DNA of 64,000 nucleotides from Pseudomonadota bacterium. GTDB taxonomy: Bacteria > Pseudomonadota > Gammaproteobacteria > Xanthomonadales > Rhodanobacteraceae. The notes below the pieces were generated by a model, which made no database searches, was not told the DNA's origin, and was given only the letters and a program-made list of their open reading frames with translations. The position numbers and the translations under genes are program-made. The first letter of the stretch is position 1. Each line of letters starts with the position of its first letter. The stretch is from contig JAFEFQ010000245.1 of the NCBI GenBank assembly GCA_018240505.1, positions 1 to 64,000 on the forward strand, read 5' to 3'. Positions 9,458-17,896 of this stretch are shown in pieces.

Positions 9458-11971
9458 ATGAATTTTCCGATCGCGGAGATCCTGCCCGAGTTGCTCGCGC
9501 AGCTCGACGCCGGCCCGCGCCTCGTGCTCGAGGCGCCGCCGGGCGCGGGCAAGACCACGCAGGTGCCGCTCGCGCTGCTCGATGCCGCGTGGCTGGCCGG
9601 GCGCAGGATCGTCATGCTGGAGCCGCGCCGCATCGCCGCGCGCGCCGCGGCCGAGTTCATGGCCGCGCAGCTCGGCGAGGTGGTCGGCGAGACGGTCGGC
9701 TACCGCATCCGCTTCGAGGCCAGGGTGTCGGCGCGCACGCGCATCGAAGTCGTCACCGAAGGCATCCTCACGCGCATGATCCAGGGCGATCCGGACCTCG
9801 CCGGGGTCGGCGCGATCCTGTTCGACGAATTCCACGAGCGCCACCTTGCCGGCGACGTCGGCGCGGCACTCGCGCTCGAAGTCCAGGCCTCGCTGAGGCC
9901 GGATCTGCGCCTCGTCATCATGTCGGCGACGCTCGACGGCGAGCGCATCGCGCGCTGGTTCGACGCGCCGCGCCTGAGCAGCGCCGGGCGCAGCTTTCCG
10001 GTGCGCGTCGAGTATCCGCCTGCGAAGCAGAACGAGGACTGGCCGTTCCACCTGCGCCGCGTCGTCGAGCAGGCACTGGCCGAGACCGACGGCGACATGC
10101 TCGTCTTCCTGCCCGGGCGGCGCGAGATCGAGCGTGCGCGGCAGACGCTCGCCGCGGTGGCCGCACCCAACGGCCATGAGATCGCGCTCGCGCCGCTGCA
10201 CGGCGAACTCTCGCTCGCCGAACAGCACGCCGCACTGGCGCCGGCGCACGCGGGCACGCGGCGCGTCGTGCTCGCGACCAACGTCGCCGAATCGAGCGTC
10301 ACCCTGCCGGGCATCCGCGCGGTGATCGACACCGGTCTCGCACGCGAGCCGTACTACGATCCGAACTCGGGTTTCACGCGACTGGAAACGGTCAACATCT
10401 CGCAGGCCTCGGCCGACCAGCGCGCGGGCCGCGCCGGCCGCGTCGCCGCGGGCGTCGCGTATCGATTGTGGCCGCAGAGCAAGCGTCTCGAGCCGTCACG
10501 CCGCGCCGAGATCGCGCAGGTGGAGCTGTCCGGCCTCGCGCTCGAACTCGCCGCCTGGGGCGCGAGCGACCTGCGCTGGCTCGACGCGCCGCCGCCCGGT
10601 GCGCTCGCCAGCGCGCGCGACCTGCTGCAGCTGCTCGGTGCGACCACCTCGCCCGGCGCCGACGCGAGCCTGACCGAGCTCGGCCGCGCGATGCTCGCGA
10701 GCGGCGCCACGCCGCGCCTTGCCGCCGCCGTGCTGCGCGCGCCGCCGGCGCAGCGCGCGCTGGCCTGCGATCTGCTCGCGCTGATCGAGGCGCGCAATCC
10801 ATTGCGCGGCGAGGCTGCGCGCAGCGACGATTTCCGCGCGCGTCACGCCGCGCTCGTCGCATTCCGCGGCGCCGGCGGCCGCGCCGTGCGCGAGCTCGGC
10901 GCCGACGCCGGATCGCTCGCGGCGGTCGCACAGGCGGCCGAGGCGTGGCGGCGGCGCTTCGGTGTGCGCGATGCCGCGCCTGCGCGCACAGCGGGTCTCA
11001 CCGGGATCGGCAACGTGCTCGCGCACGCGTTCCCCGACCGCATCGCGCGCCAGGATTCCGGCAACCCGCGCCGCTATGCGCTGAGCAACGGCCGCGGCGC
11101 GAGCCTGCATCCGAACTCGGCCCTCTACGGCGAGCCCTGGCTCGTCGTCGTCGATCTGCGCATGGACGAGCGCGACAGCCTCGTCCTTGCCGCGGCGCCG
11201 TTCGATCCGAACCTGCTCGAGCGCGATTTCGCCGATCGTCTGCACCGCGAACGCGTCGTGCGCTGGAACCGCGACACGCGCAGCGTCGAGGCATTCGAGG
11301 AATATCGTTTCGCCCAACTCGTGCTCGAACGCCGCAGCGTGCCGGCCAAGGCCGCGGATGCGCTGCCCGCGCTGCTCGCCGCGGTGCGCGAGGCGGGCCT
11401 GGCCTCGCTGCCGTGGAGCGACCACGCGCGTGCGCTGCGCGCGCGCGTCGCGTTCCTGCGCGAGGCGATGCCGGAACTCGAATTGCCCGACCTGTCCGAC
11501 GCGGCATTGCTCGCCGCGCTCGACGACTGGCTCGCGCCGGTGCTGGCCGGCAAGACCCGGCTCGATTCGTTGAGCACGCAAGCGCTCGGCGAAGCGCTCG
11601 CGGGCAGGCTCGACTATGCGCAACGCCGCGCGCTCGACGAGCACGCGCCCGGGGCGCTGCGCGTGCCGAGCGGCAACGAGCGCGCGCTGCACTACGAGGC
11701 CGGCAAGCCGCCGGTGCTCGCGGTCAAGCTGCAGGAACTGTTCGGCCTCGCCGACACGCCCCGCGTCGCCAGGGGACGCGTCGGCGTGACGCTGCATCTG
11801 CTGTCTCCGGCGCAGCGGCCAATCCAGGTCACCCAGGACCTGAAGGGATTCTGGGAGCGCACCTACCCCGAGGTGAAGAAAGAACTCAAGGGCCGCTATC
11901 CGAAACATCCCTGGCCGGACGATCCGTGGACGGCTACTCCCACTGCGCGCGCGAAGCCGCGCGCGCGCTGA
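9458..11971 (+). CDS. hrpB: ATP-dependent DExH helicase HrpB
   Basis: An 837-residue DEAH/RHA-type helicase of bacterial RNA metabolism whose precise substrate is unclear in the family. Walker A (PPGAGKTTQ, around residues 27-35), DEFH box (123-126), SAT motif (156-158), and the helicase C motif QRAGRAGRVAAGVAYRLW are all present. The C-terminal HrpB domain ends in the characteristic YPKHPWPDDPW sequence. I prefer ATG 9458; an in-frame GTG lies 12 nt upstream. It separates uraD from puuE but has no evident role in ureide metabolism. Confidence 0.95.
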   Translation: MNFPIAEILPELLAQLDAGPRLVLEAPPGAGKTTQVPLALLDAAWLAGRRIVMLEPRRIAARAAAEFMAAQLGEVVGETVGYRIRFEARVSARTRIEVVTEGILTRMIQGDPDLAGVGAILFDEFHERHLAGDVGAALALEVQASLRPDLRLVIMSATLDGERIARWFDAPRLSSAGRSFPVRVEYPPAKQNEDWPFHLRRVVEQALAETDGDMLVFLPGRREIERARQTLAAVAAPNGHEIALAPLHGELSLAEQHAALAPAHAGTRRVVLATNVAESSVTLPGIRAVIDTGLAREPYYDPNSGFTRLETVNISQASADQRAGRAGRVAAGVAYRLWPQSKRLEPSRRAEIAQVELSGLALELAAWGASDLRWLDAPPPGALASARDLLQLLGATTSPGADASLTELGRAMLASGATPRLAAAVLRAPPAQRALACDLLALIEARNPLRGEAARSDDFRARHAALVAFRGAGGRAVRELGADAGSLAAVAQAAEAWRRRFGVRDAAPARTAGLTGIGNVLAHAFPDRIARQDSGNPRRYALSNGRGASLHPNSALYGEPWLVVVDLRMDERDSLVLAAAPFDPNLLERDFADRLHRERVVRWNRDTRSVEAFEEYRFAQLVLERRSVPAKAADALPALLAAVREAGLASLPWSDHARALRARVAFLREAMPELELPDLSDAALLAALDDWLAPVLAGKTRLDSLSTQALGEALAGRLDYAQRRALDEHAPGALRVPSGNERALHYEAGKPPVLAVKLQELFGLADTPRVARGRVGVTLHLLSPAQRPIQVTQDLKGFWERTYPEVKKELKGRYPKHPWPDDPWTATPTARAKPRAR

Positions 11972-12021
11972 CCCGCTCGCGCGTCCTGCCACCGGAAACG
12001 GGAGCGACGCAAGCAGAATCC

Positions 12022-13008
12022 TCAGCGCGATAGCCGGCGTTCCGCCTCGGGGACGTACGGATGCGTCGCGAGCCAATGCCGCGCGATGTCGACGCGGCGG
12101 CAGATCCACACCTTGTCGTGCGCGATCGCGTAGTCGAGAAAACGCTCGAGCGCGGCGATGCGCGCGGGGCGGCCGACGATGCGCGCGTGCAGGCCGATCG
12201 AGAGCATCTTCGGCACGTCGAGACCGTCCGGATCGCCTTCGCGATACAACGCGTCGAACGCATCCTTGAGGTAGTCGAAGAATTGCGCGCCCGAGTTGAA
12301 GCCCTGCGCCGCGGCGAAGCGCATGTCGTTGCTGTCGAGCGTGTAGGGCACGATCAACTGCGGTATGCGCGCGTGCGCGCCGTCGCGCACGATGTCGACC
12401 TGCGTCCAGTACGGCAGATCGTCGGCATAGGAATCCGCGTCGTAGAGATAGCCGCCCTGTTCGGCGACGAGGCGTCGCGTGTTGGGCGAGTCGCGCCCGG
12501 TGTACCAGCCGAAAGGATGCTGGCCGACGAGTTCGCCGAGCAAGGCGGTCGCTTGCGCGATGTGAGCCCGCTCGGTCGCCTCGTCGATTGACTGGTAACT
12601 GATCCAGCGCAATCCATGACAAGCAATCTCGTGTCCAAGTTCCCGATAGGCGGCCAATGCTTCCGGATGACGCGCCAGCGCTTGCGCGACGGCAAAGATC
12701 GTCAGCGGCAATTTGCGCTGCTCGAACGCACGCAGCACGCGCCAGAGGCCCGCGCGCGAGCCGTATTCGTACAGCGACTCCATGCTCATGTGCCGCGCCG
12801 GGAATGCCTGCGCGCCGATGATTTCGGAGAGAAACGTTTCCGAGGCCGCATCGCCATGCAGCACGCAGTTCTCCGCACCCTCCTCGTGGTTGAGCACGAA
12901 CTGCAGCGCGATGCGCGCGCCGCCCGGCCAGCGCGGGTGCGGCGGCGTGCGCCCGTAGCCGATCAGGTCGCGCGGATAGGCAGGTTCGGAAATCGGCGGC
13001 ATCGGCAA
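12022..13008 (-). CDS. puuE: Allantoinase, polysaccharide-deacetylase type (PuuE)
   Basis: Hydrolyses allantoin to allantoate by a metal-dependent NodB-like fold unrelated to classical amidohydrolase allantoinases. The 328-residue protein starts with the family-specific YPRDLIGYGRTPPHPRWP and continues with LQFVLNHEEGAE, GHEIACHGLRWISYQ, GWYTGRDSPNTRRLV and YDADSYADDLPYW. With uraD, alc and allA it provides a complete path from OHCU to glyoxylate and urea. The gene is on its own, converging on hrpB. Confidence 0.94.
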   Translation of the reverse strand: MPMPPISEPAYPRDLIGYGRTPPHPRWPGGARIALQFVLNHEEGAENCVLHGDAASETFLSEIIGAQAFPARHMSMESLYEYGSRAGLWRVLRAFEQRKLPLTIFAVAQALARHPEALAAYRELGHEIACHGLRWISYQSIDEATERAHIAQATALLGELVGQHPFGWYTGRDSPNTRRLVAEQGGYLYDADSYADDLPYWTQVDIVRDGAHARIPQLIVPYTLDSNDMRFAAAQGFNSGAQFFDYLKDAFDALYREGDPDGLDVPKMLSIGLHARIVGRPARIAALERFLDYAIAHDKVWICRRVDIARHWLATHPYVPEAERRLSR

Positions 13009-13069
13009 TTCAGGCGCTGGGCGATGCCGCCATCATAGCGATTCGGCGCAATGGCGCCATGCCGTCGGC

Positions 13070-15211
13070 TCATGGCTGCGTCGCGGCGGCGAGCACCGGC
13101 GCGGCCGTGCGCTGCAGCGCGTGCAACCGCGCCTTGAGCAAGGCGACGTCGTGCGCCACATTCGACAATGCGGCGACCGCGGCTTGCGCCGTCGCCGCCT
13201 GCGTTTGCGCGGCGCGCGCCTGCGCGTTCGCCTCGGCCAATTCGCGACGCAGCGCGGCGATCTGTGCGTCGTGGACACGGCGCAGTTCGGCGATCTGACC
13301 ATCCGTGGCCGCAAGCGCCTGTTCGAGCTTGACGTTCAGGCCCTTGATCGCGGCGAGGGCGACACCCTGCGCGTCGGTGCTGCCGATCGACTTGTCGTCC
13401 GCGCCGCCGAGACCGAACGCGGCTTTGAAATCCTGCGCCATCGGGCCGATGTGCTTCGATCCGCGATCCTTCTTGAACTCCCAGCTCGATACCGGCAGCG
13501 CGACGAGCCGCGCCAGCACGTCGCTGCCGTCGGTCGGCACGATCGCCGTCTTGAGATTGCGGTCGGACGAGCATTGCCAGCCCGCAGCGCCCGTGGCGGC
13601 CAGGTAGCAGTCGTGCACGCCGCCGGCGAAGAACCAGGCCCTGCCGACGGCACCGGTGGAGACGTAAAAATCACCGTCAGAGTTGGTATGGCCGCCAATC
13701 CGGTTTGGATCGCCGTTCCACATGAAGGAAAAATCGTTCTGTGCGTGCGCATCGACGCCCATCGCGGTCGAATAGTTGCCGTCGGCGGTCGTGCCGCCGC
13801 TGCCCATTGCGATGGATCTGTTGCCACTTGCCGTTGCGATGCCTAGCGCTACGGAATAATCGCCACTCGCGAAACTGCCACCTGACGCTACGGAAGCGAG
13901 GCCGCTCGCCGTTGCGCCGAAGCCTAGCGCCAGGGACACTGGCCCACTGGCCGTTGTGTTCGCTCCCAACGCCGTAGAGTAACTGCCACTTGCCTTCGTG
14001 AAGTTACCCAGTGCCGTAGAACTGGCGCCACTCGCCACTGTGTTGTAACCCATCGCAAATGAAGTTGCTCCTACGTTGGCGTCGTCCCACTGTGTGCCAT
14101 CGATACGACCTGCCCGGAAAGCCGCCTTGGCCGGATACCACATCATGCGCACCCCGGTTCCGGTGGCCGGAATCGTGCCAGTGTCGGCCGTGCCGCCCGC
14201 CAGCAACCCGCCATCACTGAACGCCTTCAACAGATTGTTCGCGACCAGCGCATTGCCGCTGTCATAACGCAGCGTCTGGTTCGCCGTCCCCGCCGGGCCG
14301 GCGGCGAAGTAGCCGAAGTAGTCGACGATCACGTTGGGACTGCCTCCGCTCGCAAACACCTCGAACGCATAGTTGCCCGACCCGTTCCTGGCCGCACTCA
14401 AGGTCCCCGCATTGGCCCAGCCCAGAGTGCCGCCCGCCGGCCAGTTGATGAAACTGGTCAGCGCCGTATTGCCGACCGGGCGGATTCCCAGGTATCCCGC
14501 GGCTGCCGTGCCCGGCACGACGATCGTGACATTCGCCGCGATGCCCGCCTCGCCGCCCGGCGGCAGCACGCACCCGGTCGCGCCGCCGTAGTTGCTGCCG
14601 TCCAGGCTCGTGTCGAATTGACGCGGTGCGACGATGCCACCGCCCACGTTGCGTGTGTCGATGAATCGGCACGGCGTGATCGGGGTGAAGATCAGGCTGT
14701 CGCTCGCGCTGCCGAAACTGTTCGCCTCAGCGACGGGACGGACGCCATGCAGCGCGTCGGCGCGGGCCATGGCATGGGCCTCGTCCAGGGTGGACGCGCT
14801 GGCCGCGATCGCGCGCAGGGTCGCGCTCGGCGTGGCATACAGCACGCTGCTCAGGCCGACAGGCCAGTCCTCGCGCGCGCGCTTGCCGGCGGCGTCTGCC
14901 GCCACGTTCTGCACGATGCTGTGCGCCAGCTCGATGCGCGCACGCATCTCCTCGCTTTGCGCCATGCTCAGAACGGGCACGCCTGCGGTGCGAGGGCGCT
15001 GACCGGACGGCAGCAGGGAGAAATCGGGACGCGTCGCAGGGTTGTCGCCGGCCGCGGCGCCGGGGTCGACCGCACCGCCATGCGCGCCGGTCGCGGCGAG
15101 CAACAGCGTGCAAAGGATGACGCGCGGCGACAAGGACCACGGTCGCGGGGTCGACCGCGCGACGACGAGGCGTGGCAAGGACATCGGGAGTTGTGCGCGC
15201 TGCCGGGTCAT
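13070..15211 (-). CDS. Exported head-repeat / peptidase S74 (intramolecular chaperone) protein
   Basis: A 713-residue putative surface protein. A long basic N-region is followed by a hydrophobic signal segment (about residues 30-45). A module beginning TPCRFIDTRNVGG spans roughly 178-305, then YadA/Hep-Hag-like head repeats of the SxALGxxTxASG type (381-490). A peptidase S74 domain starts at about 547, with the SDRNLK self-cleavage dyad (Ser549, Lys554) and HIGPMAQDFKAAFG. A coiled coil fills 625-705. No YadA membrane anchor is present. ATG 15211 has GAGGAA upstream and lies 55 nt below a motif shared with the next two exported-protein genes. Trimerisation followed by release of the chaperone is the family behaviour; the ligand is unknown. 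Confidence 0.8.
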   Translation of the reverse strand: MTRQRAQLPMSLPRLVVARSTPRPWSLSPRVILCTLLLAATGAHGGAVDPGAAAGDNPATRPDFSLLPSGQRPRTAGVPVLSMAQSEEMRARIELAHSIVQNVAADAAGKRAREDWPVGLSSVLYATPSATLRAIAASASTLDEAHAMARADALHGVRPVAEANSFGSASDSLIFTPITPCRFIDTRNVGGGIVAPRQFDTSLDGSNYGGATGCVLPPGGEAGIAANVTIVVPGTAAAGYLGIRPVGNTALTSFINWPAGGTLGWANAGTLSAARNGSGNYAFEVFASGGSPNVIVDYFGYFAAGPAGTANQTLRYDSGNALVANNLLKAFSDGGLLAGGTADTGTIPATGTGVRMMWYPAKAAFRAGRIDGTQWDDANVGATSFAMGYNTVASGASSTALGNFTKASGSYSTALGANTTASGPVSLALGFGATASGLASVASGGSFASGDYSVALGIATASGNRSIAMGSGGTTADGNYSTAMGVDAHAQNDFSFMWNGDPNRIGGHTNSDGDFYVSTGAVGRAWFFAGGVHDCYLAATGAAGWQCSSDRNLKTAIVPTDGSDVLARLVALPVSSWEFKKDRGSKHIGPMAQDFKAAFGLGGADDKSIGSTDAQGVALAAIKGLNVKLEQALAATDGQIAELRRVHDAQIAALRRELAEANAQARAAQTQAATAQAAVAALSNVAHDVALLKARLHALQRTAAPVLAAATQP

Positions 15212-15266
15212 GGGAGTTCCTCGGTCGGGTATGAGATCGACCCTGCGTTTGCAGGTTTCTCCAGTG

Positions 15267-15294
15267 CATACGGAAAAACGCGGAAAAGACCGAC
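15267..15294 (-). promoter_or_regulatory. Shared motif, site 1 (putative ECF promoter)
   Basis: On the minus strand it reads GTCGGT-N15-CCGTATG. Of 28 positions, 20 are identical to sites 2 and 3 with the same spacing. It ends 55 nt before the start of the S74 protein gene. The spacing of the two conserved blocks fits a sigma-factor -35/-10 pair. Confidence 0.6.
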
Positions 15295-15466
15295 GTGCAT
15301 GCGCCACGGGCGCCCGACACCGGGCACCGGGCAAGACGAGATCACTTCGTGACGATTTTCCTCGTGGCTCGCCGATGCCGGTCTGGTGCGTGTGCATGTG
15401 CCTGCTCATGCGGGAGTGCACGGTTCGATCGGATGCGGAATGAGTTTTCGACGGAAGCGCAGGCGC

Positions 15467-17389
15467 TTACTGGCGACGGCGCGCTTCCACACGCGCACCC
15501 GCCATCGCCGCCAGCGCCGAAGCCAGCAGCGCTGCCGCCCACGCGCCGAGCATGGGCGCCGGCACGGACGCAACGGGTGGCGGCGGTGGTGTCAGCGCGT
15601 TCACCACCTGATTCAAAATGGCGGAGGTCGAGGTGAGATTGTTCGGATCGCCGCTGTACACCGCGGTGATCGGATGCGTGCCGACGCCAAGCGCCGAGGT
15701 GGTCAGCGTCGCGACGCCGCCGCTCATGGCCGCCGACGCGCCGAGATTGCTCGCGCCGTCCTTGAACTGCACGCTGCCGGTCGGCGCAGCGCCCGTCACC
15801 GTTGCGGTGAAGGTGACCGATTGGCCGGAGATCGAAGGATTGAGCGAGGACACGACGGTGGTCGTGGTGGTGGCCGGCGTCGTCGCGGCCGGCGTCGCGG
15901 TCAGGCACCTGGAAAATTCCGACGTGTTTTTCGCCGCGTCCGTCGCGGTGGCGGTGATGACCGCCTGGCCTGCAGGCAACGCGAGGCTCAATGGACCGAA
16001 GCTCGCGCTGCCGCTGGCGTCGGTGACGATAGCGGTCCCGCCAATGTAGCTCTGGCCCTGACCGTAACCGGAGGCGTCGCATGCGGCGCTGGCGAAGAAC
16101 TCCATGACGAACCCGCTTCCGGCGATGCCGTTGAAGCTGCCCGAAATGGCGACGTTGCCGCCGTTCAGCACGGCGGAAGTGATCACCGGGTAGTTCTGGC
16201 CGTCGTTGCCGACCTTGTCGGCCGCCCAGCTGTCGAGATCGCCCGCGTCGTTCGCCAACACGAACGGGCTGTAGTCCAGACTGATGCCGAGACGTCCGTT
16301 CGCGTAAATGGCGTTGCGGCTTATCCAGTTCCGGGTATTGACGTTGCTGCTTCCCTGCGTGGAGCCGTTGTAGATAACGATGCCATAGCCGGCGTTGTTG
16401 GCGATGACGTTCCCCGCGGCATCGCCGATGGTCGAATTCCCGCCGTGGATTTCGATGCCGCCGAAATTTCCGTTGCCCAACGGGGTGACGCCGTCGCGCT
16501 GGGTGCCAATCAGGTTGCCCTGCACGACGTCGTGGTCGAGCAACTGGATCGCGCCTCCGGGATTTCCCGAGATCAGATTGTCGACCACGGCCGCGTTGGA
16601 AATCGCGTCGAGGCCCCGCCCGTTCGACAGCGCGAGCTTGCCGGTGATGTCCGTGCCGATGTAGTTGCCCTGGATGCGATAGTTGGTACCGGGGCCCGGC
16701 GCGAGGTACGGAAGCTGCACGCCCAGGCCATAGAAGCCGCTGCCGCCGCCGGGCACGATGAGATTGCGATCCTCGACGTTGGACCCGCCGATCGTCACAT
16801 CGCTGGCGGGCGTCAGGTACGAAAAGACTTGAATGCCGAAGGCGCCGCCAAGCCCGGGCAATGCCGTCGTGCCGCCCGCATCGGTACCGATGAAATTGCC
16901 GGCGATGACGACCTGGCTGGTATAGACGCCGATGGCGCGATAGCCATGAATCGCCAGTCCGCGGATCGTGGTAGGCGCGCCGTAGATGTTCAGGCCGTCC
17001 ACGCCCGGCATGCCGGCGATTTCGATCTTGAGCACCGCGTTGATGCCCGCGTTGAGCGGATTGCTGTTCTGACTCGATCCCGGTTGCGAATAGCCGTTGA
17101 TGTATACCGACTTGTTGATGTTCGGCAGATTGGCAGCCAGCGTGATCACATGCACGCCCGCGCCGGCGATGTTGAATTCGATCGTATCGTTGCTGCCGTA
17201 GGCCCCCGCGGCAACGACGTCGCCGTTGGGCGGAGTGCCGGCGTTGATGGCGGTGATCGCTTCGCGCAGCGTCACCTGACCATCGGCCGCCACGGTGTCG
17301 GCAGTGGAATCGACCGTAATCGTCGCCGCCCATCCCGGCGCACAGAAAAGCACGGCGACAAACGCGACGCAGAGCGAGCGGAACGTCAT
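15467..17389 (-). CDS. Secreted parallel beta-helix protein with CSLREA-like start and Ig-like domain
   Basis: A 640-residue exported protein. The signal peptide (residues 1-21) ends in PGWA, followed by ITVDSTADTVAADGQVTLREAI, the CSLREA-type N-terminal motif. A right-handed beta helix with repeated NLI/NxI turns (IAGNFIGTD, IQGNYIGTD, VQGNLIGTQ, VIANNAGYGI) occupies roughly 70-430. A bacterial Ig-like domain (VTFTATVTGAAPTGSVQF) sits near 540-600. The end PAPMLGAWAAALLASALAAMAGARVEARRRQ-type tail (proline, one helix, arginine cluster) resembles IPTL-CTERM sorting signals. ATG 17389 lies 81 nt below shared motif site 2. Adhesion or a surface role is inference. Confidence 0.8.
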   Translation of the reverse strand: MTFRSLCVAFVAVLFCAPGWAATITVDSTADTVAADGQVTLREAITAINAGTPPNGDVVAAGAYGSNDTIEFNIAGAGVHVITLAANLPNINKSVYINGYSQPGSSQNSNPLNAGINAVLKIEIAGMPGVDGLNIYGAPTTIRGLAIHGYRAIGVYTSQVVIAGNFIGTDAGGTTALPGLGGAFGIQVFSYLTPASDVTIGGSNVEDRNLIVPGGGSGFYGLGVQLPYLAPGPGTNYRIQGNYIGTDITGKLALSNGRGLDAISNAAVVDNLISGNPGGAIQLLDHDVVQGNLIGTQRDGVTPLGNGNFGGIEIHGGNSTIGDAAGNVIANNAGYGIVIYNGSTQGSSNVNTRNWISRNAIYANGRLGISLDYSPFVLANDAGDLDSWAADKVGNDGQNYPVITSAVLNGGNVAISGSFNGIAGSGFVMEFFASAACDASGYGQGQSYIGGTAIVTDASGSASFGPLSLALPAGQAVITATATDAAKNTSEFSRCLTATPAATTPATTTTTVVSSLNPSISGQSVTFTATVTGAAPTGSVQFKDGASNLGASAAMSGGVATLTTSALGVGTHPITAVYSGDPNNLTSTSAILNQVVNALTPPPPPVASVPAPMLGAWAAALLASALAAMAGARVEARRRQ

Positions 17390-17470
17390 GGTTTTCTCCC
17401 GGAAAATCGTCGTTGAGAACCGCCCCGGACGGCGCAAGGCTCGACCGCCGCTTTCTGGTTCTCCTTGGCT

Positions 17471-17498
17471 CATACGGCAATCGGCGGGAAAAACCGAC
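17471..17498 (-). promoter_or_regulatory. Shared motif, site 2 (putative ECF promoter)
   Basis: Minus-strand GTCGGT-N15-CCGTATG, ending 81 nt before the beta-helix protein gene. It differs from site 3 at only three of 28 positions, and the similarity continues on both sides (CGAT before, AGCC after). Confidence 0.65.
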
Positions 17499-17542
17499 AT
17501 CGGCCGGCCGTGTACGTTTATCGCGCCTATTGCGCCCACCGC

Positions 17543-17869
17543 TTAGCCCTTGCGCGCACGCATCTCCCGAACAAGTCCGCATCCACCGAAAGCGGCCAGA
17601 AACAAGCCGACGCCCGTGAACTCCCATGCGCTGAAGTCCATGCCGCGATTGCCGCGAAACACCTCGCCGGTCGCGATTCCGCGAATGCCGAGCCCCATCG
17701 CGACCAGGCCCATGGCAAGACAAAAGACGAGGGCCGAGATTCCCGAGCGGCGGGCTGCGCTGGCGCTCTCGGGAGTCCGGAGGTTCGGCGGTCCGGAGTC
17801 GGGGTCGGCCGGCATCGGGTCGTACATCGGAACCACCTCCAATGGAACCGCGCCGGGTTCCGGCGTCAT
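17543..17869 (-). CDS. Small two-helix membrane protein, unknown function
   Basis: A 108-residue protein, not recognised. A proline/acid-rich N-terminal third is followed by two hydrophobic helices (around SALVFCLAMGLVAMGLGI and FTGVGLFLAAFGGCGL) and a short basic tail ending MRARKG. I use ATG 17869; an in-frame TTG at 17881 would add four residues. It lies 27 nt downstream of the 428-residue exported protein gene on the same strand, so it is probably co-transcribed from shared motif site 3. Confidence 0.6.
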   Translation of the reverse strand: MTPEPGAVPLEVVPMYDPMPADPDSGPPNLRTPESASAARRSGISALVFCLAMGLVAMGLGIRGIATGEVFRGNRGMDFSAWEFTGVGLFLAAFGGCGLVREMRARKG

Positions 17870-17896
17870 GTCGTCGAGCAACTGAATCGAAAATAC

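Noticed and set aside
15386-17416. 676-codon plus-strand frame opposite the beta-helix protein
   Set aside because: Its composition is Arg/Val/Ala shadow-like, and the minus-strand frame has a signal peptide, CSLREA-like motif and beta-helix repeats.
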